In this document: piece by piece, positions 21,906-35,054 of the stretch | Layout: every line of letters begins with the position of its first letter | How positions within the stretch are numbered: position 1 is the first letter of the stretch | NCBI RefSeq assembly: GCF_041296385.1 | Contig: NW_027183503.1 | Span: 62,001-126,000 of the forward strand | DNA length: 64,000 nucleotides | DNA from: Aphelocoma coerulescens | Lineage: Eukaryota; Chordata; Aves; Passeriformes; Corvidae | Direction: 5' to 3' | Position numbers and translations under genes: made by a program | Notes under the pieces: model-generated | The model's input: the letters and a program-made list of their open reading frames with translations, nothing else | Database searches by the model: none | What the model was told of the DNA's origin: nothing

Positions 21906-24089
21906 TGCCTTTCAACTGAGCCTGAGAGGGGGGAGAGGAAAAAAAAAACCGGACAAACTTCTCAGAGCGTTTGTTCAAGGACACACATACACACTCCTCT
22001 GCATCCTGCTTGCAGCAAGAGCAGAGGAAGCAACTTTGTTTCTTTTTAGCCAGTTTTCAGCTCCTTTTCTCTGGGGGGAGATGGAGAGTTGAACTTTGTT
22101 TTCCTGGGACTTCGGGGGTTTTTTTTCCCTTCTTCTCTTCTTGACTCTTTCAACATCAGAGCACATTGGGAGAATTTTCTCCCGAGGTGGGGGCCCTGAA
22201 TGTGGGCCCATGAGCCAGCTGCAAGGAGGAGGAGAGAGACTACACCTACGGAAGTGTTGGGGTTCCTCCCCCCTGCCATGAGGTCATGGGAGAGGGGACC
22301 CTGGGGTAGAGGCATGGCCTGGGCACGGGGGTCTCCCTGCTCCCTGCTCACATGTGCCCTAACCCTGTTCAGCACTGCTTATTTTGTGTTTCCTTGTGCG
22401 AGGAGGGCCCTGGTTGTGCTGTGATTGCTCAGTTCTTTGGCAGTGCCCCGCCCATGTGGCTGGAGAAGAAAGAGCTCTGCAACTTCTCTCAAGAATGGCT
22501 CCCTGTTTCTTTGCACGGGCCTCGCTGTCTATGGATGTTTCAGGAGACCCCACCGAAACACAGAAGGACTCTCAAATTATCCCAGCTTTCTCTGCACAGC
22601 GAGAGCTTTTAATATTTAGCATTGTTATCCTTTTCCTGTGTGTTTGTTAAAAAAATAGGTTTTATCTCTTTCACTTTCTTCCCAGGAAAGTTCTTTTTTC
22701 CAAAAACCTGGTGGGGGAGGGCTGGGTGTAACCTGCCTTCTATCAGAGGATATTTTCCTCCAAATTTGTCCAAACCGGCACAGCCTGTCCTTTCCTGGGT
22801 CTCTGTTGCAGATGGAAGCTGCTGGTGCCATTGTCAGCTTGAAGCCCTCTTTTGATGCAAGCAGATGTTGCCAGGTGTGTTCAGCAGCTGTTGCTCAATG
22901 CTTATGCCAAGCTATTGTGTTCCTCATGGAACCAAGGAGCCATTGTGACACTGCAGGGGCTGATGGCATCAAGGAGGCAATTGTGACAGTACAGAACCTC
23001 CTAGAAACAAGGCTCCATTGTGACACCGTGGGGAATCATGGAATCAAGGAGCCCATTGTGACACAGCCAGGCCGCAGGAACCAATGGTCCATGGTTACAC
23101 TGCGGATTCAAGAAGAGCACGGTGACACCACGCAACATCATGGAACCGTACGTCCATTGTGACACAGCGGGGCCTCATGGAAACAAGGGGACCATTGTGG
23201 CAAAGCAGGGCCTAATGGAAGCATGGAGAGCATTGTGACACTAAGGAAACTCCTGGAATCAAGATGACCACTGGCACATAATGGAACCTCATGGAAGCAA
23301 GCCTCCACGATGACTTTGGAGGGCCTCAGGGACCACAGGACCCATTGTGACACAGCAGGACCTGGTGGAACCAAGGAGCCTTTGTGATACTCCAGATCCA
23401 CATGGAAGCCAGGGTGCACTGAGACACAGCGGGGCCTTGTTGGAACCAAAGACACCTCTGCAAAAAGCAGGCTAGCTCATAGAAGCAAGGAGTCCATTGT
23501 TACAACGTAAAAGCTATGGAACCAAGGGACCATTGTGACACTGCGGGGCCTCATGGAACCAATTGTCCATGATGACAGTGCGGATCAAAGGAGACCATGG
23601 TGACACTGCGGAACCTGATGGAACCAAGGAGCCATTGTGACACAGTGGGGCCTCATGGAATCAAGGAGACCATTGTGACCCAGGTGTTGCATGTGAAGGC
23701 AAGGAGCCATTGTGACACTTTGGGCTTCTTCCCTTGAGCTCTGCAGCTGGCTGTCCCAGCCCAGCGCACCATGTGCCACCTGCTCTCCTCAGGGCTCTGC
23801 CTGCACACAGCCCCAGGAGAAGTTTTCCTGTTTGCAAGGAAAGAATGGAAAAGCCGGAGCAGGTTTCCTAAACAACAAACCCCACTCAGGAGCCACATGC
23901 TCAGTACAGGCTGCCTGGAACGATGTCCCCTTTCTACAAGGGTCAGTGTGAGCAGGAATGAATGATCTCTGGGAGCAGAATTCTCGGAGTCTTTCCACTG
24001 AATTCTCTGTCCCTGTGTCTTGGGGTGACTTTATTGTGTGTATCCCCTATCGCTGCTCTATGCCCAGAAGTGAACTTTGTGCGTTTCTG
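21906..24089 (+). repeat. Monomer 11 (type D)
   Basis: Length 2,184 bp; barcode 1022/794/368; subrepeat block 22928-23721. It is the counterpart of monomer 6. The one-base length difference is AGAGGAAGC here against AGAGGGAAGC in monomer 6. Confidence 0.96.
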
Positions 24090-26270
24090 TGCCTTTCAAC
24101 TGAGCCTGAGAGGGGGGAGAGGAAAAAAAAAACCGGACAAACTTCTCAGAGCGTTTGTTCAAGGACACACATACACACTCCTCTGCATCCTGCTTGCAGC
24201 AAGAGCAGAGGAAGCAACTTTGTTTCTTTTTAGCCAGTTTTCAGCTCCTTTTCTCTGGGGGGAGATGGAGAGTTGAACTTTGTTTTCCTGGGACTTCGGG
24301 GGTTTTTTTTCCCTTCTTCTCTTCTTGACTCTTTCAACATCAGAGCACATTGGGAGAATTTTCTCCCGAGGTGGGGGCCCTGAATGTGGGCCCATGAGCC
24401 AGCTGCAAGGAGGAGGAGAGAGACTACACCTACGGAAGTGTTGGGGTTCCTCCCCCCTGCCATGAGGTCATGGGAGAGGGGACCCTGGGGTAGAGGCATG
24501 GCCTGGGCACGGGGGTCTCCCTGCTCCCTGCTCACATGTGCCCTAACCCTGTTCAGCACTGCTTATTTTGTGTTGCCTTGTGCGAGGAGGGCCCTGGTTG
24601 TGCTGTGATTGCTCAGTTCTTTGGCAGTGCCCCGCCCATGTGGCTGGAGAAGAAAGAGCTCTGCAACTTCTCTCAAGAATCGCTCCCTGTTTCTTTGCAC
24701 GGGCCTCGCTGTCTATGGATGTTTCAGGAGACCCCACCGAAACACGGAAGGACTCTCAAATTATCTCAGCTTTCTCTGCACAGCGAGAGCTTTTAATATT
24801 TAGCATTGCTATCCTTTTCCTGTGTGTTTGTTAAAAAAATAGTTTTTATCTCTTTCACTTTCTTCCCAGGAAAGTTCTTTTTTCCAAAAACCTGGTGGGG
24901 GAGGGCTGGGTGTAACCTGCCTTCTATCAGAGGATATTTTCCTCCAAATTTGTCCAAACCGGCACAGCCTGTCCTTTCCTGGGTCTCTGTTGCAGATGGA
25001 AGCTGCTGGTGCCATTGTCAGCTTGAAGCCCTCTTTTGATGCAAGCAGATGTTGCCAGGTGTGTTCAGCAGCTGTTGCTCAATGCTTATGCCAAGCTATT
25101 GTGTTCCTCATGGAACCAAGGAGCCATTGTGACACTGCAGGGGCTGATGGCATCAAGGAGGCAATTGTGACAGTACAGAACCTCCTAGAAACAAGGCTCC
25201 ATTGTGACACCGTGGGGAATCATGGAATCAAGGAGCCCATTGTGACACAGCCAGGCCGCATGGAACCAATGGTCCATGGTTACACTGCGGATTCAAGAAG
25301 AGCACGGTGACACCACGCAACATCATGGAACCATAGGTCCATTGTGACACAGCGGGGCCTCATGGAAACAAGGGGACCATTGTGGCAAAGCAGGGCCTAA
25401 TGGAAGCATGGAGAGCATTGTGACACTAAGGAAACTCCTGGAACCAAGATGACCACTGGCACATAATGGAACCTCATGGAAGCAAGCCTCCACGATGGTT
25501 TTGGAGGGCCTCAGGGACCACAGGACCCATTGTGACACAGCAGGACCTGGTGGAACCAAGGAGCCTTTGTGATACTCCAGATCCACATGGAAGCCAGGGT
25601 GCACTGAGACACAGCGGGGCCTTGTTGGAACCAAAGACACCTCTGCAAAAAGCAGGCTAGCTCATAGAAGCAAGGAGTCCATTGTTACAACATCAAAGCT
25701 ATGGAAGCAAGGGACCATTGTGACACTGCGGGGCCTCATGGAACCAATTGTCCATGATGACAGTGCGGATCAAAAGAGACCATGGTGACACTGCGGAACC
25801 TGATGGAACCAAGGAGCCATTGTGACACAGTGGGGCCTCATGGAATCAAGGAGACCATTGTGACCCAGGTGTTGCATGGGAAGGCAAGGAGCCATTGTGA
25901 CACTTTGGGCTTCTTCCCTTGAGCTCTGCAGCTGGCTGTCCCAGCCCAGCGCACCATGTGCCACCTGCTCTCCTCAGGGCTCTGCCTGCACACAGCCCCA
26001 GGAGAAGTTTTCCTGTTTGCAAGGAAAGAATGGAAAAGCCGGAGCAGGTTTCCTAAACAACAAACCCCACTCAGGAGCCACATGCTCAGTACAGGCTGCC
26101 TGGAACGATGTCCCCTTTCTACAAGGGTCAGTGTGAGCAGGAATGATCTCTGGGAGCAGAATTCTCGGAGTCTTTCCACTGAATTCTCTGTCCCTGTGTC
26201 TTGGGGTGACTTTATCATGTGTATCCCCTATTGCTGCTCTATGCCCAGAAGTGAACTTTGTGCATTTCTG
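24090..26270 (+). repeat. Monomer 12 (mosaic, 795/364)
   Basis: Length 2,181 bp; barcode 1022/795/364; subrepeat block 25112-25906. The 5' end is D-like (ten-A run). It then has GCCTTGTGCG, CACGGAAGG, a private TTATCTCAG, GCATTGCTATCC and ACACAGCCAGGCCGCATGG. The 3' part has the GAAT loss of type B. A similar mosaic recurs in monomer 27, about 32.9 kb downstream. Confidence 0.94.
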
Positions 26271-28447
26271 TGCCTTTCAACTGAGCCTGAGAGGGGGGAG
26301 AGGAAAAAAAACCGGACAAACTTCTCAGAGCGTTTGTTCAAGGACACACATACACACTCCTCTGCATCCTGCTTGCAGCAAGAGCAGAGGGAAGCAACTT
26401 TGTTTCTTTTTAGCCAGTTTTCAGCTCTTTTTCTCTGGGGGGAGATGGAGAGTTGAACTTTGTTTTCCTGGGACTTCGGGGGTTTTTTTCCCTTCTTCTC
26501 TTCTTGACTCTTTCAACATCAGAGCACATTGGGAGAATTTTGTCCCGAGGTGGGGGCCCTGAATGTGGGCCCATGCGCCAGCTGCAAGGAGGAGGAGAGA
26601 GACTACACCTACGGAAGTGTTGGGGTTCCTCCCCCCTGCCATGAGGTCATGGGAGAGGGGACCCTGGGGTAGAGGCATGGCCTGGGCACGGGGTCTCCCT
26701 GCTCCCTGCTCACATGTGCCCTAACCCTGTTCAGCACTGCTTATTTTGTGTTGCCCTGTGCCAGGAGGGCCCTGGTTGTGCTGTGATTGCTCAGTTCTTT
26801 GGCAGTGCCCCGCCCATGTGGCTGGAGAAGAAAGAGCTCTGAAACTTCTCTCAAGAATCGCTCCCTGTTTCTTTGCACGGGCCTCGCTGTCTATGGATGT
26901 TTCAGGAGACCCCACCGAAACACAGAAGGACTCTCAAATTATCCCAGCTTTCTCTGCACAGCGAGAGGTTTTAATATTTAGCATTGTTATCCTTTTCCTG
27001 TGTGTTTGTTAAAAAAATAGGTTTTATCTCTTTCACTTTCTTCCCAGGAAAGTTCTTTTTTCCAAAAACCTGGTGGGGGAGGGCTGGGTGTAACCTGCCT
27101 TCTATCAGAGGATATTTTCCTCCAAATTTGTCCAAACCGGCACAGCCTGTCCTTTCCTGGGTCTCTGTTGCAGATGGAAGCTGCTGGTGCCATTGTCAGC
27201 TTGAAGCCCTCTTTTGATGCAAGCAGATGTTGCCAGGTGTGTTCAGCAGCTGTTGCTCAATGCTTATGCCAAGCTATTGTGTTCCTCATGGAACCAAGGA
27301 GCCATTGTGACACTGCAGGGGCTGATGGCATCAAGGAGGCAATTGTGACAGTACAGAACCTCCTAGAAACAAGGCTCCATTGTGACACCGTGGGGAATCA
27401 TGGAATCAAGGAGCCCATTGTGACACGGCTGCATGGAACCAATGGTCCATGGTTACATGGCGGATTCAAGAAGAGCACGGTGACACCACGCAACATCACG
27501 GAACCATAGGTCCATTGTGACACAGCGGGGCCTCATGGAAACAAGGGGACCATTGTGGCAAAGCAGGGCCTAATGGAAGCATGGAGGGCATTGTGACACT
27601 AAGGAAACTCCTGGAACCAAGATGACCACTGGCACATAATGGAACCTCATGGAAGCAAGCCTCCACGATGGTTTTGGAGGGCCTCAGGGACCACAGGACC
27701 CATTGTGACACAGCAGGACCTGGTGGAACCAAGGAGCCTTTGTGATACTCCAGATCCACATGGAAGCCAGGGTGCACTGAGACACAGCGGGGCCTTGTTG
27801 GAACCAAAGACACCTCTGCAAAAAGCAGGCTAGCTCATAGAAGCAAGGAGTCCATTGTTACAACATCAAACCTATGGAAGCAAGGGACCATTGTGACACT
27901 GCGGGGCCTCATGGAACCAATTGTTCATGATGACAGTGCGGATCAAAAGAGACCATGGTGACACTGCGGAACCTGATGGAACCAAGGAGCCATTGTGACA
28001 CAGTGGGGCCTCATGGAATCAAGGAGACCATTGTGACCCAGGTGTTGCATGGGAAGGCAAGGAGCCATTGTGACACTTTGGGCTTCTTCCCTTGAGCTCT
28101 GCAGCTGGCTGTCCCAGCCCAGCGCACCATGTGCCACCTGCTCTCCTCAGGGCTCTGCCTGCACACAGCCCCAGGAGAAGTTTTCCTGTTTGCAAGGAAA
28201 GAATGGAAAAGCCGGAGCAGGTTTCCTAAACAACAAACCCTACTCAGGAGCCACATGCTCAGTACAGGCTGCCTGGAACGATGTCCCCTTTCTACAAGGG
28301 TCAGTGTGAGCAGGAATGAATGATCTCTGGGAGCAGAATTCTCGGAGTCTTTCCACTGAATTCTCTGTCCCTGTGTCTTGGGGTGACTTTATTGTGTGTA
28401 TCCCCTATTGCTGCTCTATGCCCAGAAGTGAACTTTGTGCATTTCTG
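26271..28447 (+). repeat. Monomer 13 (1019/790/368)
   Basis: Length 2,177 bp, short partly because the T-run after CTTCGGGGG is one base shorter than usual. Subrepeat block 27290-28079. Private changes are GAATTTTGTCCC near 26534, which breaks a stem-loop, CATGCGCCA near 26573, and ATTGTTCATGATG near 27920. The 3' part has AAACCCTACTC and TTTATTGTG, as in later monomers. Confidence 0.95.
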
Positions 28448-30659
28448 TGCCTTTCAACTGAGCCTGAGAGGGGGGAGAGGAAAAAAAACCGGACAAACTT
28501 CTCAGAGCGTTTGTTCAAGGACACACATACACACTCCTCTGCATCCTGCTTGCAGCAAGAGTGGAGGAAGCAACCTTGTTTCTTTTTAGCCAGTTTTCAG
28601 CTCTTTTTCTCTGGGGGGAGATGGAGAGTTGAACTTTGTTTTCCTGGGACTTTGGGGGTTTTTTTCCCTTCTCCTCTTCTTGACTCTTTCAACATCAGAG
28701 CACATTGGGAGAATTTTCTCCCGAGGTTGGGGCCCTGAATGTGGGCCCATGAGCCAGCTGCAAGGAGGAGGAGAGAGACTACACCTACGGAAGTGTTGGG
28801 GTTCCTCCCCCCTGCCATGAGGTCATGGGAGAGGGGACCCTGGGGTAGAGGCATGGCCTGGGCACGGGGGGTCTCCCTGCTCCCTGCTCACATGTGCCCT
28901 AACCCTGTTCAGCACTGCTTATTTTGTGTTGCCCTGTGCGAGGAGGGCCCTGGTTGTGCCGTGATTGCTCAGTTCTTTGGCAGTGCCCCGCCCATGTGGC
29001 TGGAGAAGAAAGAGCTCTGAAACTTCTCTCAAGAATCGCTCCCTGTTTCTTTGCACGGGCCTCGCTGTCTATGGATGTTTCAGGAGACCCCACCGAAACA
29101 CAGAAGGACTCTCAAATTATCCCAGCTTTCTCTGCACAGCGAGAGGTTTTAATATTTAGCATTGTTATCCTTTTCCTGTGTGTTTGTTAAAAAAATAGTT
29201 TTTATCTCTTTCACTTTCTTCCCAGGAAAGTTCTTTTTTCCAAAAACCTGGTGGGGGAGGGCTGGGTGTAACCTGCCTTCTATCAGAGGATATTTTCCTC
29301 CACATTTGTCCAAACCGGCACAGCCTGTCCTTTCCTGGGTCTCTGTTGCAGATGGAAGCTGCTGGTGCCATTGTCAGCTTGAAGCACACTTTTGATGCAA
29401 GCAGATGTTGCCAGGTGTGTTCAGCAGCTGTTGCTCAATGCTTATGCCAAGCTATTGTGTTCCTCATGGAACCAAGGAGCCATTGTGACACTGCAGGGGC
29501 TGATGGCATCAATGAGGCAATTGTGACAGTAAAGAACCTCCTAGAAACAAGGCTCCATTGTGACACCGTGGGGAATCATGGAATCAAGGAGCCCATTGTG
29601 ACACGGCTGCACGGAACCAATGGTCCATGGTTACACGGCGGATTCAAGAAGAGCACAGTGACACCACGCAACATCACGGAACCATAGGTCCATTGTGACA
29701 CAGCGGGGCCTCATGGAAACAAGGGGACCATTGTGGCAAAGCAGGGCCTAATGGAATCCTGGAGAGCATTGTGACATTGTGGGGAATCATGGAAACATGG
29801 AGAGCATTGTGACACTAAGGAAACTCCTGGAACCAAGATGACCACTGGCACATAATGGAACCTCATGGAAGCAAGCATCCATGATGACTTTGGAGGGCCT
29901 CAGGGACCACAGGACCCATTGTGACACAGCAGGACCTGGTGGAACCAAGGAGCCTTTGTGATACTCCACATCCACATGGAAGCCAGGGTGCACTGAGACA
30001 CAGCGGGGCCTTGTTGGAACCAAAGACACCTCTGCAAAAAGCAGGCTAGCTCATAGAAGCAAGGAGTCCTTTGTTACAACATCAAAGCTATGGAAGCAAG
30101 GGACCATTGTGACACTGCGGGGCCTCATGGAACCAATTGTCCATGATGACAGTGCGGATCAAAAGAGACCATGGTGACACTGCGGAACCTGATGGAACCA
30201 AGGAGCCATTGTGACACAGTGGGGCCTCATGGAATCAAGGAGACCATTGTGACCCAGGTGTTGCATGGGAAGGCAAGGAGCCATTGTGACACTTTGGGCT
30301 TCTTCCCTTGAGCTCTGCAGCTGGCTGTCCCAGCCCAGCGCACCATGTGCCACCTGCTCTCCTCAGGGCTCTGCCTGCACACAGCCCCAGGAGAAGTTTT
30401 CCTGTTTGCAAGGAAAGAATGGAAAAGCCGGAGCAGGTTTCCTAAACAACAAACCCCACTCAGGAGCCACATGCTCAGTACAGGCTGCCTGGAACGATGT
30501 CCCCTTTCTACAAGGGTCAGTGTGAGCAGGAATGATCTCTGGGAGCAGAATTCTCGGAGTCTTTCCACTGAATTCTCTGTCCCTGTGTCTTGGGGTGACT
30601 TTATCATGTGTATCCCCTATTGCTGCTCTATGCCCAGAAGTGAACTTTGTGCATTTCTG
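28448..30659 (+). repeat. Monomer 14 (H-like, long form)
   Basis: Length 2,212 bp; barcode 1020/828/364; subrepeat block 29468-30295, extra copy 29753-29790 with a private GGAATCCTGG start. This is the first monomer with AGTGGAGGAAGC, CTTTGGGGG, CTCCTCTTC, GAGGTTGGGG and six G in CACGGGGGGTC, a marker set that then recurs to the end of the window. Private GAAGCACAC near 29382. Confidence 0.95.
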
Positions 30660-32838
30660 TGCCTTTCAACTGAGCCTGAGAGGGGGGAGAGGAAAAAAAA
30701 ACGGACAAACTTCTCAGAGCGTTTGTTCAAGGACACACATACACACTCCTCTGCATCCTGCTTGCAGCAAGAGCAGAGGGAAGCAACTTTGTTTCTTTTT
30801 AGCCAATTTTCAGCTCCTTTTCTCTGGGGGGAGATGGAGAGTTGAACTTTGTTTTCCTGGGACTTTGGGGGTTTTTTTTCCCTTCTTCTCTTCTTGACTC
30901 TTTCAACATCAGAGCACATTGGGAGAATTTTCTCCCGAGGTGGGGGCCCTGAATGTGGGCCCATGAGCCAGCTGCAAGGAGGAGGAGAGAGACTGCACCT
31001 ACGGAAGTGTTGGGGTTCCTCCCCCCTGCCATGAGGTCATGGGAGAGGGGACCCTGGGGTAGAGGCATGGCCTGGGCACGGGGGTCTCCCTGCTCCCTGC
31101 TCACATGTGCCCTAATCCTGTTCAGCACTGCTTATTTTGTGTTGCCCTGTGCGAGGAGGGCCCTGGTTGTGCTGTGATTGCTCAGTTCTTTGGCAGTGCC
31201 CCGCCCATGTGGCTGGAGAAGAAAGAGCTCTGAAACTTCTCTCAAGAATGGCTCCCTGTTTCCTTGCACGGGCCTCGCTGTCTATGGATGTTTCAGGAGA
31301 CCCCACCGAAACACAGAAGGACTCTCAAATTATCCCAGCTTTCTCTGCACAGCGAGAGCTTTTAATATTTAGCATTGTTATCCTTTTCCTGTGTGTTTGT
31401 TAAAAAAATAGTTTTTATCTCTTTCACTTTCTTCCCAGGAAAGTTCTTTTTTCCAAAAACCTGGTGGGGGAGGGCTGGGTGTAACCTGCCTTCTATCAGA
31501 GGATATTTTCCTCCAAATTTGTCCAAACCGGCACAGCCTGTCCTTTCCTGGGTCTCTGTTGCAGATGGAAGCTGCTGGTGCCATTGTCAGCTTGAAGCCC
31601 TCTTTTGATGCAAGCAGATGTTGCCAGGTGTGTTCAGCAGCTGTTGCTCAATGCTTATGCCAAGCTATTGTGTTCCTCATGGAACCAAGGAGCCATTGTG
31701 ACACTGCAGGGGCTGATGGCATCAAGGAGGCAATTGTGACAGTACAGAACCTCCTAGAAACAAGGCTCCATTGTGACACCGTGGGGAATCATGGAATCAA
31801 GGAGCCCATTGTGACACGGCTGCATGGAACCAATGGTCCATGGTTACACGGCGGATTCAAGAAGAGCACGGTGACACCACGCAACATCACGGAACCATAG
31901 GTCCATTGTGACACAGCGGGGCCTCATGGAAACAAGGGGACCATTGTGGCAAAGCAGGGCCTAATGGAAGCATGGAGGGCATTGTGACACTAAGGAAACT
32001 CCTGGAACCAAGATGACCACTGGCACATAATGGAACCTCATGGAAGCAAGCCTCCACGATGACTTTGGAGGGCCTCAGGGACCACAGGACCCATTGTGAC
32101 ACAGCAGGACCTGGTGGAACCAAGGAGCCTTTGTGATACTCCAGATCCACATGGAAGCCAGGGTGCACTGAGACACAGCGGGGCCTTGTTGGAACCAAAG
32201 ACACCTCTGCAAAAAGCAGGCTAGCTCATAGAAGCAAGGAGTCCATTGTTACAACATCAAAGCTATGGAAGCAAGGGACCATTGTGACACTGCGGGGCCT
32301 CATGGAACCAATTGTCCATGATGACAATGCGGATCAAAAGAGACCATGGTGACACTGCGGAACCTGATGGAACCAAGGAGCCATTGTGACACAGTGGGGC
32401 CTCATGGAATCAAGGAGACCATTGTGACCCAGGTGTTGCATGGGAAGGCAAGGAGCCATTGTGACACTTTGGGCTTCTTCCCTTGAGCTCTGCAGCTGGC
32501 TGTCCCAGCCCAGCGCACCATGTGCCACCTGCTCTCCTCAGGGCTCTGCCTGCACACAGCCCCAGGAGAAGTTTTCCTGTTTGCAAGGAAAGAATGGAAA
32601 AGCCGGAGCAGGTTTCCTAAACAACAAACCCTACTCAGGAGCCACATGCTCAGTACAGGCTGCCTGGAACGATGTCCCCTTTCTACAAGGGTCAGTGTGA
32701 GCAGGAATGAATGATCTCTGGGAGCAGAATTCTCGGAGTCTTTCCACTGAATTCTCTGTCCCTGTGTCTTGGGGTGACTTTATTGTGTGTATCCCCTATT
32801 GCTGCTCTATGCCCAGAAGTGAACTTTGTGCATTTCTG
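30660..32838 (+). repeat. Monomer 15 (type F)
   Basis: Length 2,179 bp; barcode 1021/790/368; subrepeat block 31681-32470. The 5' part is A-like (AGAGGGAAGC, CCTAATCC, CAAGAATGG) with two private changes, ACGGAC after the A-run in place of CCGGAC, and TTCCTTGCACG near 31261. The 3' part has CCCTACTC and TTTATTGTG. Confidence 0.95.
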
Positions 32839-35054
32839 TGCCTTTCAACTGGGCCTGAGAGGGGGGAGAGGAAAAAAAACCGGACAAACTTCTCAGAGCG
32901 TTTGTTCAAGGACACACATACACACTCCTCTGCATCCTGCTTGCAGCAAGAGTGGAGGAAGCAACCTTGTTTCTTTTTAGCCAGTTTTCAGCTCTTTTTC
33001 TCTGGGGGGAGATGGAGAGTTGAACTTTGTTTTCCTGGGACTTTGGGGGTTTTTTTCCCTTCTCCTCTTCTTGACTCTTTCAACATCAGAGCACATTGGG
33101 AGAATTTTCTCCCGAGGTTGGGGCCCTGAATGTGGGCCCATGAGCCAGCTGCAAGGAGGAGGAGAGAGACTACACCTACGGAAGTGTTGGGGTTCCTCCC
33201 CCCTGCCATGAGGTCATGGGAGAGGGGACCCTGGGGTAGAGGCATGGCCTGGGCACGGGGGGTCTCCCTGCTCCCTGCTCACATGTGCCCTAACCCTGTT
33301 CAGCACTGCTTATTTTGTGTTGCCCTGTGCGAGGAGGGCCCTGGTTGTGCCGTGATTGCTCAGTTCTTTGGCAGTGCCCCGCCCATGTGGCTGGAGAAGA
33401 AAGAGCTCTGAAACTTCTCTCAAGAATCGCTCCCTGTTTCTTTGCACGGGCCTCGCTGTCTATGGATGTTTCAGGAGACCCCACCGAAACACAGAAGGAC
33501 TCTCAAATTATCCCAGCTTTCTCTGCACAGCGAGAGGTTTTAATATTTAGCATTGTTATCCTTTTCCTGTGTGTTTGTTAAAAAAATAGTTTTTATCTCT
33601 TTCACTTTCTTCCCAGGAAAGTTCTTTTTTCCAAAAACCTGGTGGGGGAGGGCTGGGTGTAACCTGCCTTCTATCAGAGGATATTTTCCTCCACATTTGT
33701 CCAAACCGGCACAGCCTGTCCTTTCCTGGGTCTCTGTTGCAGATGGAAGCTGCTGGTGCCATTGTCAGCTTGAAGCACTCTTTTGATGCAAGCAGATGTT
33801 GCCAGGTGTGTTCAGCAGCTGTTGCTCAATGCTTATGCCAAGCTATTGTGTTCCTCATGGAACCAAGGAGCCATTGTGACACTGCAGGGGCTGATGGCAT
33901 CAATGAGGCAATTGTGACAGTAAAGAACCTCCTAGAAACAAGGCTCCATTGTGACACCGTGGGGAATCATGGAATCAAGGAGCCCATTGTGACACGGCTG
34001 CACGGAACCAATGGTCCATGGTTACACGGCGGATTCAAGAAGAGCACAGTGACACCACGCAACATCACGGAACCATAGGTCCATTGTGACACAGCAAGGC
34101 CGCATGGAAACAAGGGGACCATTGTGGCAAAGCAGGGCCTAATGGAAGCCTGGAGAGCATTGTGACATTGTGGGGAATCATGGAAACATGGAGAGCATTG
34201 TGACACTAAGGAAACTCCTGGAACCAAGATGACCACTGGCACATAATGGAACCTCATGGAAGCAAGCATCCATGATGACTTTGGAGGGCCTCAGGGACCA
34301 CAGGACCCATTGTGACACAGCAGGACCTGGTGGAACCAAGGAGCCTTTGTGATACTCCAGATCCACATGGAAGCCAGGGTGCACTGAGACACAGCGGGGC
34401 CTTGTTGGAACCAAAGACACCTCTGCAAAAAGCAGGCTAGCTCATAGAAGCAAGGAGTCCATTGTTACAACATCAAAGCTATGGAAGCAAGGGACCATTG
34501 TGACACTGCGGGGCCTCATGGAACCAATTGTCCATGATGACAGTGCGGATCAAAAGAGACCATGGTGACACTGCGGAACCTGATGGAACCAAGGAGCCAT
34601 TGTGACACAGTGGGGCCTCATGGAATCAAGGAGACCATTGTGACCCAGGTGTTGCATGGGAAGGCAAGGAGCCATTGTGACACTTTGGGCTTCTTCCCTT
34701 GAGCTCTGCAGCTGGCTGTCCCAGCCCAGCGCACCATGTGCCACCTGCTCTCCTCAGGGCTCTGCCTGCACACAGCCCCAGGAGAAGTTTTCCTGTTTGC
34801 AAGGAAAGAATGGAAAAGCTGGAGCAGGTTTCCTAAACAACAAACCCTACTCAGGAGCCACATGCTCAGTACAGGCTGCCTGGAACGATGTCCCCTTTCT
34901 ACAAGGGTCAGTGTGAGCAGGAATGAATGATCTCTGGGAGCAGAATTCTCGGAGTCTTTCCACTGAATTCTCTGTCCCTGTGTCTTGGGGTGACTTTATT
35001 GTGTGTATCCCCTATTGCTGCTCTATGCCCAGAAGTGAACTTTGTGCATTTCTG
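32839..35054 (+). repeat. Monomer 16 (type G, long form)
   Basis: Length 2,216 bp; barcode 1020/828/368; subrepeat block 33859-34686, extra copy 34144-34181. It combines the extra copy with an intact GAATGAAT in the 3' part, so it is longer than types B and H. AAAAGCTGGAGC near 34814 is shared only with monomer 19. GGGCCTGAG near 32851 is private. Confidence 0.96.

Larger units (their letters stand above)
4392..26270 (+). repeat. Higher-order repeat: five-monomer block A-B-C-D-E, two copies (~10.94 kb)
   Basis: Block 1 is 4392-15331 and block 2 is 15332-26270. Monomer lengths run 2180, 2212, 2183, 2185, 2180 and then 2179, 2212, 2183, 2184, 2181. Positions A to D match by marker, for example the C and D pairs share the 794-bp subrepeat block and TTTATTGTG in the 3' part. 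The fifth positions differ: monomer 7 is 1022/790/368, monomer 12 is 1022/795/364. The duplicated unit is therefore certain for four monomers, and the fifth was exchanged afterwards or lies at the edge of the exchange. Confidence 0.85.
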
